DNA of 64,000 bases from NCBI RefSeq assembly GCF_000381025.1, contig NZ_KB905819.1, positions 342,602-406,601 of the forward strand. The letters run 5' to 3'. This document shows positions 51,728 through 60,437 of the stretch, one piece after another. Positions within the stretch are counted from its first letter, which is position 1, and each line of letters begins with the position of its first letter. A program made the translations under genes and the position numbers. Below the pieces are notes generated by a model. The model was not told the origin of the DNA and ran no database searches. It was given only the letters and a program-made list of their open reading frames with translations. This DNA is from Streptomyces sulphureus DSM 40104. Its GTDB lineage: Bacteria; Actinomycetota; Actinomycetes; Streptomycetales; Streptomycetaceae.

Positions 51728-53775
51728 CGACCCCGCACGGCCGCGCCGCACCCGCGTCGGCCTCCCGCTTCCGCACCCGGCAGGCGGACAGGCCGCGCTG
51801 GGAGCGGCCCGCGTTCTGGGCACTGCTCCTCGCGACGGGGGTGCTCTACCTCTGGAGCCTCGGCGCTTCCGGATACGCCAACTCGTTCTACTCCGCGGCC
51901 GCACAGGCCGGCGGCGCCGACTGGAAGGCGTTCCTCTTCGGCTCGCTCGACGCGGGCAACGCCATCACCGTCGACAAACCTCCTGCCGCGCTGTGGCCGA
52001 TGGGGCTCTCGGTTCGCCTCTTCGGGCTGGGGAGTTGGCAGATCCTGGTGCCGCAGGCCCTGATGGGCGTCGCCACGGTCGGGGTGCTCTTCGCAGCCGT
52101 ACGCCGCCGGGTCGGCCCGGGCGGCGGGCTGCTCGCCGGGGCCGTGCTGGCGTGCACGCCCGTCGCGGCGTTGATGTTCCGCTTCAACAACCCGGACGCG
52201 CTGCTCTGCCTGCTGATGGTCTGCGCGCTGTACTGCGCGGAGCGGGCGGTCGAGGACGCCCGTACCAAGTGGCTCGTGCTCGCCGGGGTGTGCTTCGGAT
52301 GCGCCTTCCTCGTCAAGACGTTGCAGGCGTGGCTCATCCTTCCGGTGGTCGCCGTCGTCTACCTGGTGTGCGGGCCGACGCCGCTGCGACGCCGGCTGTG
52401 GCAGCTACTCCTCGGCGGCCTCTCGACCCTGGCGGCGGCGGGCTGGTGGGTCGCGCTCGCGGAGCTGTGGCCCGCCGGGTCGCGCCCGTACATCGGCGGC
52501 TCGCAGACCGACAGCTTCCTCGAACTCACCCTCGGCTACAACGGGTTCGGCCGGATCACGGGCGACGAGACCGGCAGCGTCGGCGGAGGCGGCGGCTGGG
52601 GCGAGACGGGACTCACCCGGCTCCTCGACGCCGAGACGGGCGGGCAGATCTCCTGGCTGCTGCCGGCCGCGCTGCTGCTGCTCGCCGCCGGTTTGCTGCT
52701 CACGCGCAGGGCGGCCCGCACGGACCGGAAGCGTGCGTCGTTCCTGCTGTGGGGCGGCTCGCTGCTGTGCACCGGTGTCGTCTTCAGCTTCATGTCCGGG
52801 ATCTTCCATGCGTACTACACCGTGGCGTTGGCCCCCTACGTGGCGGCCCTCGTCGCCCTCGGCGGTGTGTCGGTGTGGCGCGCCCGCGAGAGGGTGTGGT
52901 GTGCCGTGGTGCTCGCGGTCGCGGTGGGCGGGACGGCCGCGTGGTCGTACGCGCTGCTCGCGCGGTCGCCCGAGTGGTTCCCCTGGCTGCGGTGGGCGGT
53001 TCTCGCGGCGGGTGTGCTCGCGGCGTGCGGGCTGCTCGCGGTGCGCGTGGCGCCGCGCGGGCTGACGGCGGGCCTGGCGGTCGTCGGCCTGCTCGCCGCG
53101 GTGGCGGGTCCCGCGGCATACGCGTTCTCCACGGCCGCGACGCCGCATACGGGTTCGATCGTCAGCGCGGGGCCCGGCGATGCGAGGGGCGGGCCCGGGG
53201 CCGGGCCACCCGGCGGAGGTCCGGACGGGAAAGGCAAGGGTGCGCCCGACGGGCAAGGTCCGTCTGGTGGTTCGGCAGGTCAGCCGCCGCAGCCGGGCGG
53301 GGGCGTCAAGGGCGACGGTCGTGGGCCGGGGAACCGGCCCGGCGGGCAGGGGCCGGGCGAAGGCCAGGGCAACTCGCAGCAGGGGCAGGGCCGTCCGGCC
53401 GGTGGGCCGGGAGGCGGGCTGCTCGACGGCGGCAGCGTCTCCGCGAAGGCCGAGACTCTGCTGAAGAAGGACGCGTCCTCGTACACCTGGGTGGCGGCGG
53501 CGACCGGCTCGCAGAACGCCGCGAGCTACCAACTCGCCACCGGCGCCCCGGTGATGGCGATCGGCGGCTTCAACGGCAGCGATCCCTCGCCGACGCTCGC
53601 CGAGTTCCGGCAGTACGTCGAGGACGGGAGGGTCCATTACTTCCTTGCGGGCGGCACGGGCGGACCCAGCGGCGGGCAGGGCTCCGCGTCGAGGATCAGC
53701 ACGTGGGTACAGGCGCACTTCGAAAAGGTGAAGGTCGGGGACGCTACTTTCTACGACCTGACGAAGCGGAAGTAG
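51724..53775 (+). CDS. ArnT/PMT-like membrane glycosyltransferase
   Basis: A 683-residue GT-C fold transferase. The first outer loop has ASGYANSFYSAAAQAGG and the DKPP motif at D84 (NAITVDKPPAALW) typical of ArnT-like enzymes that use polyprenyl-phosphate sugars. About ten to twelve membrane helices run to residue 480. A Gly/Pro/Gln-rich linker (about 480-565) leads to an outer C-terminal domain of about 115 residues (SSYTWVAAATGSQNAASYQL). It probably glycosylates an envelope polymer or protein with the sugar supplied by the GT2-GtrA protein. Confidence 0.9.
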   Translation: MTTPHGRAAPASASRFRTRQADRPRWERPAFWALLLATGVLYLWSLGASGYANSFYSAAAQAGGADWKAFLFGSLDAGNAITVDKPPAALWPMGLSVRLFGLGSWQILVPQALMGVATVGVLFAAVRRRVGPGGGLLAGAVLACTPVAALMFRFNNPDALLCLLMVCALYCAERAVEDARTKWLVLAGVCFGCAFLVKTLQAWLILPVVAVVYLVCGPTPLRRRLWQLLLGGLSTLAAAGWWVALAELWPAGSRPYIGGSQTDSFLELTLGYNGFGRITGDETGSVGGGGGWGETGLTRLLDAETGGQISWLLPAALLLLAAGLLLTRRAARTDRKRASFLLWGGSLLCTGVVFSFMSGIFHAYYTVALAPYVAALVALGGVSVWRARERVWCAVVLAVAVGGTAAWSYALLARSPEWFPWLRWAVLAAGVLAACGLLAVRVAPRGLTAGLAVVGLLAAVAGPAAYAFSTAATPHTGSIVSAGPGDARGGPGAGPPGGGPDGKGKGAPDGQGPSGGSAGQPPQPGGGVKGDGRGPGNRPGGQGPGEGQGNSQQGQGRPAGGPGGGLLDGGSVSAKAETLLKKDASSYTWVAAATGSQNAASYQLATGAPVMAIGGFNGSDPSPTLAEFRQYVEDGRVHYFLAGGTGGPSGGQGSASRISTWVQAHFEKVKVGDATFYDLTKRK

Positions 53776-54283
53776 AGGCGTTGGGGTAACTCCCCGTTGT
53801 CTTCTGGGCGGAGCCGCTCGGTCAGCCGGGCCGTGCAGCACATAAGTGGGCGAGCGGGGGAGCAGCAGAGCGGTCAGCGCTGCGCGTTGGACGCGCTGGT
53901 GTGCGTTGCATTCGGGCACGGACCGGGGCCGTGCGGTCGGTATGAACATGGCGCTCGAGGGGAGGGGGTTCGGCCTGGACGCGGACGGTCGGACGGGTAT
54001 GTCCGCGGACGTAGGTCGCGAAGAGTGCACAGGCCGAAGGTCCTGCTTACCCAACCGTCCGTGCATTACTCGGCGTTCGGCGCTGCGGAGCTCAGTCCGG
54101 CCCGTCCAACTGACGGGAACGACGGACGAGCGCCAGACGGCCGCCCCTCCGGGCGCACGAACGGGAAGCCGAAGGCCGGACACGGCACAGTCACCCAGCC
54201 CCGGCCCGCTCGACCGAGGGCGCTGAACCCCGGCGTGCACTGCGAAACGCCATGCACTCGAGGTTGGACAGCGAAGCCCCGCT
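53776..54283. other. Intergenic region, nothing recognised
   Basis: 508 bp between the ArnT-like gene and the convergent small membrane protein. Short open frames on both strands resemble nothing known. Confidence 0.4.
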
Positions 54284-54637
54284 TCACCCGTCCTGGAGCA
54301 CCCCTCCGACCCGTCCGTCCAGCCACGCCAGCCCCGCCCAGGAGAGCAGCGCGAGCGTAAGCGCCGATGTCGCTGCGGACGCCGCTGTGCGGGTGGGGAG
54401 TTCCGTCCTGTCGCGGAGGGCGGCGCCCGTCAGGCCCCAGGCTGTCACGGTGAGGGCGGGGAGGGCGAGCAGGAGGAGCGGTAGCTCCACATAGAGCAGG
54501 GACCAGTCGCGTTGACCCTCGAAACTGCCCCGTACGCCGGGACCCGCACCGTGCAGCCATACGCCGAGTCCTGCGGCCTCGGCGACTACGGCGACCAGGC
54601 AGCCGAGGACGCCGGTCGGTTCAGCGTGGTGTTGCAT
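54284..54637 (-). CDS. Small membrane protein of unknown function
   Basis: A 117-residue hydrophobic protein with three likely membrane helices: GCLVAVVAEAAGLGVWLHGA, LLYVELPLLLLALPALTVTA and AATSALTLALLSWAGLAWLD. A soluble loop follows the first (PGVRGSFEGQRDWS). The start at 54637 is the first Met before helix 1; the frame extends upstream but that part is Arg-rich shadow sequence. The family is not recognised. Confidence 0.6.
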   Translation of the reverse strand: MQHHAEPTGVLGCLVAVVAEAAGLGVWLHGAGPGVRGSFEGQRDWSLLYVELPLLLLALPALTVTAWGLTGAALRDRTELPTRTAASAATSALTLALLSWAGLAWLDGRVGGVLQDG

Positions 54638-54807
54638 GCTTCTGCGGACGTCTCCGTGCGCGGCTCGGGTTCCCGGACGTCTCGTTCCTTCGGCCGAGGA
54701 TGCGCCCGTACGACTGGCCGTTGGTCCGAGGCGGCGGGGGTTGTGACGGGCGGAAGCTCGGAGAGTGAGTCGGTAGGGCCGGCCGTGCAGGGATCGTTGA
54801 GCACTGC

Positions 54808-55166
54808 ATGCAGCGCATCGTTGTCGCCGGAGTCGTCGCCGTCCTGCTCGCCGGGGTGTCGTGCTGGTGTGGAACCTGCTCGACAACACCTCGGTGGCGA
54901 CCGCGCCGGGGATCGCGCGCGTGGTGCCGCGTGCCGGGGTCGGCAGAAGGCGAAGGAGAACTTCGCCCGTCCGTGCGTCGAGGAGGCGCCGAAGTCGGTG
55001 AGTTGCCCGCGGGGGCTGCGCGCCGAGCAGTGGGACACGGGTCGAGTGCGAGGCGGAGTTCGAGAACGGCACCAAGCCGATGCCGGTCTCCACGACCGAC
55101 GTGAAGGGCGACCGCGTGGTCTTCGACTACGGCGTCGTCGAACGCGAGTCCGCGGACGGCAGGTAG
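54808..55166 (+). pseudogene. DUF4333-like secreted protein, multiply frameshifted
   Basis: Pieces in successive frames reconstruct a small exported protein: MQRIVVAGVVAVLLAGV (signal or anchor), LVWNLLDNTSVATAPG, then QKAKENFARPCVEEAPKSVS with CPRGLRAEQWDTG, and finally VECEAEFENGTKPMPVSTTD ending at a TAG. The CP...GxxxxCxxxFxxG spacing is that of DUF4333 domains of actinobacterial lipoproteins. At least three indels break it. Confidence 0.5.
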
Positions 55167-55195
55167 CCGGTCGGGAAGCGGTGTGGCCGTGCGGT

Positions 55196-55300
55196 TCAGC
55201 CGACGACCACACCGCAGCGCCATGCCCAGGCCGCTATTTCGACGCGGTTCCGCAACTTCAACTTGTCCTGGAAGCTGGCGAGATTGAGCGACGCGCGGTC
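55196..55300 (-). pseudogene. LuxR-type helix-turn-helix C-terminal fragment
   Basis: The last 31 codons of a minus-strand frame (NLASFQDKLKLRNRVEIAAW, then AWRCGVVVG) match the end of NarL/LuxR-type response regulators, whose usual form is ...KLGLRDRVQAVVLAYExGLV. The recognition helix and receiver domain that should precede it are not seen. A remnant. Confidence 0.4.
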
Positions 55301-55614
55301 CTCGGGCAGGAGTACGGCGAGCGCCGCGACCACCCGGGCGCCAGCCTCCGCCAGACGGCGGGGCCGTTGATCTGCGACGTCGCTGCGGTTGAGCACGTCG
55401 ACGAGCCACAGCAGCGCCATGGCTGTCAAAAGGGCGGAGCCGGCCGTCCGCTGCGGAGCCGCGGGTTCTTCGCCGGGGATTCGTCTATCTCTGACACCGG
55501 TGCAGCGTACGAAAGGCACCGTCGGCGCGGGCTCGGCCGAAAGGACGAGCGGGGGCGGCGGAACCGGCCGGGCGGCCGAGGCGGCACCCGGAGTGCGGCG
55601 AGGACGGTGGGCGC

Positions 55615-55830
55615 ATGGATCACGCTGCCGACCTCCCGGTGCTGCTTGGCACTGGCCTCACCAAGGCCTACGGCGCCACCCGCGCTTTCGACGGCGTCGA
55701 CCTCGCGGTGGGGCCGGCGAATCGCTCGCGGTCACGGGGCCTTCCGGCTCGGGCAAGTCGACGCTGTTGAACTGCCCCGCCGGCGTCGGCGGGCTTCGCT
55801 CGATACCGGGTCGTCAACAGGGTGAGTCCG
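55615..55830 (+). pseudogene. ABC transporter ATP-binding protein, truncated and frameshifted
   Basis: A start codon at 55615 gives DLPVLLGTGLTKAYGATRAF, the typical N-terminus of an ABC ATPase. A one-base shift near 55715 then gives GESLAVTGPSGSGKSTLLN, including a full Walker A. The homology stops where the heptamer repeats begin, so Walker B and the signature motif are lost. Confidence 0.6.
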
Positions 55831-55850
55831 ACGTTGACGCCTGGCTCCGG

Positions 55851-56275
55851 GCTTCGGGCTCCGAGCCCCGGGTTTTGCGCTTCGGGCTCCGAGCCCCGAG
55901 CTCCGAGCCCCGAGCTCCGAGTCCCGAGCCCCGAGCCACGCGCTTCGGGCTCCGAGCTTTGGGCCCCGAGCTCTGTGCTCCGGGCTTCGGGCTCCGGGCT
56001 TCGCGCCCCGAGCTTCGGGCTTTGCGCTCCGGGCCCCGAGCCCCGAGTCCCGAGCCTCGAGCCACGCGCTTCGGGCTCCAGGCCTTGCGCTCCGAGCCCC
56101 GAGCCCCGAGCCCCGAGCCCCGAGCTCCAGGCTTCGGGCTTCGGGCTCCAGGCTTCGGGCTCCGGGCTTTGCGCTCCGAGCCCCGAGCTTCGGACTCCGA
56201 GCCCCGGGCTTTGCGCCCCGAGCCCCGAGCCCCGAGCCCATTCCGAGCCCCAAGCCCCAGGCCCCGCACTCCGAA
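55851..56275. repeat. Degenerate heptanucleotide tandem array (CGAGCCC-type)
   Basis: About 425 bp made of around 60 imperfect 7-bp units, mostly CGAGCCC, CGAGCTC, CGGGCTC and CGGGCTT. Read on the other strand these are GGGCTCG, the same heptamer as in the arrays at 62112 and 63919. The seven-base phase is kept almost throughout although units differ. The array lies between the ABC ATPase remnant and the stop of the luciferase-like gene. Confidence 0.9.
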
Positions 56276-56281
56276 CCCAAG

Positions 56282-57160
56282 TCACCCCAGCGACAACATC
56301 TCCGCAACCCGCTTCCACCCCCTCCGCGGAAGGTGCCCCGGCCCGCTGCCGTCGAAGACCTGAAGGGCGAGGTGATCGGCGCCGGCCTGTAGGAAGGCAT
56401 CGATACGGGCGCTGATGTCCTGCTCGCTCCCCCATGCGAAAAGGGCGTCGATAAGGCGGTCGCTCCCGCCGTTGGACATGTCGTCCTCGGTGAACCCGCC
56501 CCGCAGCCAGCTCTTCCGGTAGTTGGTGAGCCCCAGGTAGAAGGAGACCGCTTCGCGGGCCCGCGTACGGGCGCGCTCCGGATCGCTCTCCAGGACGACC
56601 CCGAGCTCCGGGCTGAGAACCGGCCCGTCGCCCAGCGCTTCCCGTGCATGCGCGACCTGTTCGGCCGTGACCAGGTACGGCATCGCTCCGGCCGAGCGAT
56701 CCCTGGCGAGACGGAGCATCCGGGGACCGAGCGCCGCAAGCGTGCGCCGCAGGGGAGGAACGGACGTGGGACAGCCGTCCAGGATGTCGAGGTACTCCAC
56801 CATCGCGCTGTACGGCCGCCGGTAGTCGGCGGCGGCCTGCGGATGGCTGACGCCGAGCCCGAGCTGGAACCGCCCCGGGTAGACCGACTCCAGCGCGTCG
56901 AGGCGGAACGCCGTCTCCTGTGCCGGCAGCCGCCAGATCGACTGGATCGCCGTGCCGATGATCATGTGCTGCGTGGCTCCGAGCAGCGGCGTCGCGTTGT
57001 CGATGGTGCTGTTACCGACCCACAGGGTCCCGTAGCCCATCCCCTCGATTTCGGCGGCGACGTCCGCCTGCTCGCGGGTGTCCTGCGCATGCAGGGGGCA
57101 GAAAAGGCCGTACCTGCCGAAATCGGGCACCAGGTTGGGTGCGATGCCTTCGCTGGTCAA
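56282..57160 (-). CDS. LLM-class flavin/F420-dependent oxidoreductase
   Basis: A 292-residue luciferase-like oxidoreductase, closest in pattern to the TIGR03620 F420-dependent group. Features include EIEGMGYGTLWVGNSTIDNA, IIGTAIQSIWRLPAQETAF, SVYPGRFQLGLGVSHPQAAA and ALGPRMLRLARDRSAGAMPY. TTG at 57160 is chosen because GGGAG lies 6 bp upstream; the ATG at 57229 lacks a well-placed site. Its stop is 6 bp from the heptamer array. Substrate unknown. Confidence 0.85.
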   Translation of the reverse strand: MTSEGIAPNLVPDFGRYGLFCPLHAQDTREQADVAAEIEGMGYGTLWVGNSTIDNATPLLGATQHMIIGTAIQSIWRLPAQETAFRLDALESVYPGRFQLGLGVSHPQAAADYRRPYSAMVEYLDILDGCPTSVPPLRRTLAALGPRMLRLARDRSAGAMPYLVTAEQVAHAREALGDGPVLSPELGVVLESDPERARTRAREAVSFYLGLTNYRKSWLRGGFTEDDMSNGGSDRLIDALFAWGSEQDISARIDAFLQAGADHLALQVFDGSGPGHLPRRGWKRVAEMLSLG

Positions 57161-57566
57161 GGGGGCTCCCTTCGGACGGGCGGGGTGGCGCACGGCGCCC
57201 GGGATCGTCGGTGAGCAGCATCCTCGCACCGGCGCTACCGCGACCGGGTGAGCCGCCGCCGTGTGTCAGGCGGGTGTGGAGGCCGCAACGAAGCGCACGC
57301 ACCTCGTGCGTCGGAGCTGCGAGCAGCCATGGCCGGCACAGGCGTACGGGTCAAGCGCGCTGACAGCCACGTGCGTTGGCAGGTCGAAGCGCTGTTCCCC
57401 GAGCACGCTCGCTGCCGGGAAGCCCCGAGCCGTCGACGGTGCCTTCGCGGTTGCACACGCAGGACCGAGCGGCACGGGACACGGCCGACTCGTCCGCGGC
57501 AACCTCCAGCCGTCCAACAACGGGTAGCCCGCCGCAACCGCTGCCGGCAAGTGCCGCCTGCCCGAG
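57161..57566. other. Intergenic region, nothing recognised
   Basis: 406 bp between two minus-strand genes, with no recognisable gene. It should contain the promoter of the luciferase-like gene at its left end. Confidence 0.4.
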
Positions 57567-58373
57567 TCAAGTTGCCCGCCACTCTTCCCCATCCTCCAAG
57601 TGCGCGGTGCACCCGAACTCCACGAGGCTGACCCACCGGCCCAGGCGGCGCCAGTGCGAAACCGATGCGTTGGGTACCGGCAGGTCGAGCCGGGGAGGAG
57701 CGCCGAGCCCGGCGAGGATCTGGCGCAGTGCCTGGACGACGGAGTCGTGGGTGACGAGGAGAAGTTGCCGACCCTCGGACACCGAGGCGGCAAGGTCGAC
57801 GAGGAAGGCGCGCACCCGCACCGCCACATCCGCGATCGACTCGCCGCCGGGCGGCCGGTAGAACCACTCGCCCAACCGCCGCCGCCGCTCGGCCTCCTGC
57901 GGCGACGCGGCACGGACTTCCGCAGGCGTGAGCAGCTCGTGAACGCCCGTCTCCCGATCGCGCAGCCGCTCGTCCACCACGACCGGCGGGACGGCGACGC
58001 CCGCCGCCTCCAGTTCGGCGGCGATCGACTCCCACGTCTGCCGGGCCCGCACGTACGGCGAGACAGCCACGATCCACGGCCGCTGCTCGGGGCCTCCCAT
58101 CTCGGCCAACCACCGTCCAAGACGGGCCGATTGACGCACACCGGCGGCCGAGAGCGGTACCTCCGCGTCGGTCTCCTCGCGGCTCGGGGCGTCTGCGTGC
58201 GAGCGCGATGCCGCGGCGAACCGGGCGTTCGCAGTCGACTCGCCGTGCCGGACGGCGACGACCTCGTCGAGTCCGGCGTTCCAGGCGAGTACGGCCGGGC
58301 GTGCGCCGTACTCGGTGTCCCCGTCGGCCCGTGGGCGCCGTTGCGGCGGGTAGGGCTCGTGGTCGGCTGCCAT
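57567..58373 (-). CDS. Histidine phosphatase family protein
   Basis: A 268-residue phosphoglycerate-mutase-like phosphatase. The catalytic RHG motif is in VVAVRHGESTANARF, with the conserved Glu region RDRETGVHELL, the basic SPYVRARQTWE segment and the second His in LLLVTHDSVVQAL. The start at 58373 has CGGAG upstream. Members dephosphorylate sugars, nucleotides or cofactors; the substrate is not clear and no operon partner helps. Confidence 0.88.
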   Translation of the reverse strand: MAADHEPYPPQRRPRADGDTEYGARPAVLAWNAGLDEVVAVRHGESTANARFAAASRSHADAPSREETDAEVPLSAAGVRQSARLGRWLAEMGGPEQRPWIVAVSPYVRARQTWESIAAELEAAGVAVPPVVVDERLRDRETGVHELLTPAEVRAASPQEAERRRRLGEWFYRPPGGESIADVAVRVRAFLVDLAASVSEGRQLLLVTHDSVVQALRQILAGLGAPPRLDLPVPNASVSHWRRLGRWVSLVEFGCTAHLEDGEEWRAT

Positions 58374-58686
58374 GGTTGCTCCGTCGGGAGAGCCGCGCCC
58401 AGTGGGCGTGTGCAAGTGCGAATGTCAGGGTGCCGTCAAAAAGTCAACGGGCGCAGAGGTGGCCTTAGTTGGTCATCATGCGCCAATCGGGTCGCCCTCT
58501 TGTGTGTATCCGTCGGCGAGTCGTGTGTGCCGATGGGCGGCGGCAGATTGCCCGGTGGTGAGCTGGACGAACTCCCCGCTGCCGGAAGCGGTTTCGGTGC
58601 GGTAAAACCTAAGCGCTTAGTGATTGACCCCTTAGAGAAGACGCGCTTAGTCTCGCCGCGACTTCGTTGCTCGCGGAAGGAACCCC
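58374..58686. promoter_or_regulatory. Divergent promoter region, phosphatase / MFS
   Basis: 313 bp with no gene, holding promoters for the phosphatase and the MFS transporter. The right end is AT-richer and holds the operator cluster at 58609-58650. Confidence 0.5.
58609..58620. promoter_or_regulatory. LacI-type operator CTAAGCGCTTAG
   Basis: A perfect 12-bp palindrome with the core AAGCGCTT typical of LacI/GalR operators, 67 bp before the MFS start. A half copy, GCGCTTAG, follows at 58643-58650 and CCTTAG at 58630-58635, as if two repressor dimers could bind. No LacI gene is adjacent. Confidence 0.65.
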
Positions 58687-60051
58687 ATGGCAACCGTGGC
58701 CCGAAAAACCGAGCCGAGCTCAGTGGCGGCCCGGCTCGAACGACTCCCGCACTCCCGTTGGCACGTCAAGGTGCGCTTGCTGATCGGTGTCGTCACTTTC
58801 TTCGAGGCGTTCGACCAGCTCATGGCTGCTTCCGCTCTTCCTGTGCTCACCGAGGAATGGGGGCTCAGCGGTGGTCAGGCCACGTTCGCCATCACCTCCG
58901 GGTCGGTCGGCATGCTCGTGGGAGCTCTCGGTGCCGGGTGGCTCGGTGACCGGATGGGACGGGTGCGAACGGTCGCGCTGGGGACCGCTGTCACGGCCGT
59001 CTTCAGCGTCGCCGTCGCGCTCTCCACCAACATCGAACTCTTCGCGCTCTTCCGCTTCGTCCAGGGCCTCGGTATCGGCGGTGTGGTTCCGGTGGCGGCG
59101 ACGTACATCAACGAGATCGTCCGCTCGGACAGCAGGGGCAAGATGGTGCTCCTCTACGAGCTGATCTTCCCCGCCGGTCTCACCGCGGCCACGCTCGTCG
59201 CCGCCTGGGTGGTGCCGAACCTTGGTTGGCGCGCACTGTTCCTGATCGGCGGGCTTCCGATCCTGGTCGCTGTCGTGCTGCGTCGGCACGTGCCCGAATC
59301 CCCGCGCTGGCTCCTGGCGCAGGGCCGTGAGGCGGAGGCCGCGGAGATCATCGCGCGGATCGAGGACGAGGTCGTACGGGCGACAAAGAAGCCGCTGTCG
59401 GAACCGGACGCGGAGATCCCCGCCGAGCAGTCGGGCGGCCGACTGCGGGAGATCTTCACCGGTAGGTACCTCAAGCGCACCGTGGTCCTCTCGACCCTGT
59501 GGTTCGTCGCCTACTACGTCAACCACGGCATCGCCGTCTGGCTCCCCTCGCTCTACACCTCGCACTTCGGGTTCAGCCTCAGCACCGCGCTCTATCTCAC
59601 CGTGCTGAGCAACCTCACGGGCCTCTTCGGCAGCTTCGTGATGGCGATGGTGATCGACCGTGTGGGGCGCCGCCCCGCCTTCACCTTCGCGCTGGGCGCG
59701 CTGACGGTGACGCTCGCGGCACTGGCGATCGCCGGCGCGACGTCCGGCGCGCAGGTCGCCGTCTTCGCCTCCGTCGCGACGCTCTTCGTCTTCTCCATGA
59801 ACGCCGGCCTCTACCTCTACTCGCCGGAGCTCTACCCGACGCGAAACCGTGCGATGGGCGCCTCGTTCGGCGGGCTGTGGAACCGGCTCGGCGTCATCCT
59901 CGGCCCGATCGTCGTGGGAGCGATGATGAATTCCGGCGCGAGCCTGCGTCTCGTCTTCCTCCAGTTGGCCTGCGTCGCCGCCGTGGGCGCCCTGGTCGCC
60001 TTCTTCTCGCCGGAGACGAAGGGCAAGACGCTCGAGGAGCTCAACTCCTAG
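58687..60051 (+). CDS. MFS transporter, sugar/organic acid type
   Basis: A 454-residue, 12-helix MFS protein. It has FFEAFDQLMAASALPVLTEE in helix 1, GWLGDRMGRVRTVALG, PESPRWLLAQGREAEA and SPETKGKTLEEL. These place it in the SV2/sugar-porter-like or AAHS-like group. The start at 58687 follows GGAAGGA. It is a single-gene unit under the palindrome upstream; the cargo is not readable, but LacI-type control suggests a sugar or sugar acid. Confidence 0.88.
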   Translation: MATVARKTEPSSVAARLERLPHSRWHVKVRLLIGVVTFFEAFDQLMAASALPVLTEEWGLSGGQATFAITSGSVGMLVGALGAGWLGDRMGRVRTVALGTAVTAVFSVAVALSTNIELFALFRFVQGLGIGGVVPVAATYINEIVRSDSRGKMVLLYELIFPAGLTAATLVAAWVVPNLGWRALFLIGGLPILVAVVLRRHVPESPRWLLAQGREAEAAEIIARIEDEVVRATKKPLSEPDAEIPAEQSGGRLREIFTGRYLKRTVVLSTLWFVAYYVNHGIAVWLPSLYTSHFGFSLSTALYLTVLSNLTGLFGSFVMAMVIDRVGRRPAFTFALGALTVTLAALAIAGATSGAQVAVFASVATLFVFSMNAGLYLYSPELYPTRNRAMGASFGGLWNRLGVILGPIVVGAMMNSGASLRLVFLQLACVAAVGALVAFFSPETKGKTLEELNS

Positions 60052-60149
60052 GTACCGCTGGTTGCTGTCGCCGTCGGCCGTACGCGACTCGCGTTCGGCC
60101 GCGGCGCGTTCAGTACTGCCGGGGCCCCTGGCGTACGGCGTGCGCTGCT

Positions 60150-60310
60150 GCGATGATCGGTCGAGTATCCGCGGCGGCGGACGAGGAAGCCGGTGGGAGT
60201 CCGGCACGGTACCGCCACTGTGAGGGCGAGCGAACCCGCACGCAGCCACGGCCCGTAGGGCCGGAAGGCCGGGGGAGCGAGGAACCCGAGTCAGGAGACT
60301 CACGCCGCCG
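60150..60310 (+). ncRNA. Cobalamin riboswitch
   Basis: An adenosylcobalamin-type riboswitch. The conserved core GAAGCCGGTGGGAGTCCGGC starts at 60186, followed by ACGGTACCGCCACTGTGA. The B12 box region GAGTCAGGAGACTCACGCC lies at 60288-60306. The paired GCCCGTAGGGCCGGAAGGCC between them forms the extra arm. Downstream, the GC-rich segment GGGGCGGAGTTCCCC and the ribosome site GAGAGGG at 60342 are likely parts of the expression platform, which suggests control of translation. Confidence 0.92.
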
Positions 60311-60356
60311 CGCCTCCACCGACCGGGGCGGAGTTCCCCGAGAGAGGGCAGGTGCC

Positions 60357-60437
60357 GTGCGCGTCCCTTACCAAGAGCACCTTTGCAGCCCCCGTACGCG
60401 GACCGGTTCGACACGTCCGCCGGGCGGCTCCCGATGA
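60357..60437 (+). CDS. Small ORF after the riboswitch, coupled to the FhuF-like gene
   Basis: A 26-codon frame (MRVPYQEHLCSPRTRTGSTR followed by six more residues) starting with GTG behind GAGAGGGCAGG. Its TGA overlaps the ATG of the FhuF-like gene as ATGA. This fits a short leader through which riboswitch-controlled initiation drives the next gene by translational coupling. Whether the peptide itself matters is unknown. Confidence 0.4.
   Translation: MRVPYQEHLCSPRTRTGSTRPPGGSR

Noticed and set aside
55851..56275. A possible second CRISPR array
   Set aside because: The period is 7 bp and there are no spacers.
55732..56739. A 335-codon minus-strand frame encoding a repetitive GARS-rich product, and similar plus-strand frames over 55389-56415
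   Set aside because: A 7-bp repeat keeps several frames open and yields repetitive peptides automatically. The frame runs into the luciferase-like gene in the wrong phase and has no ribosome site.
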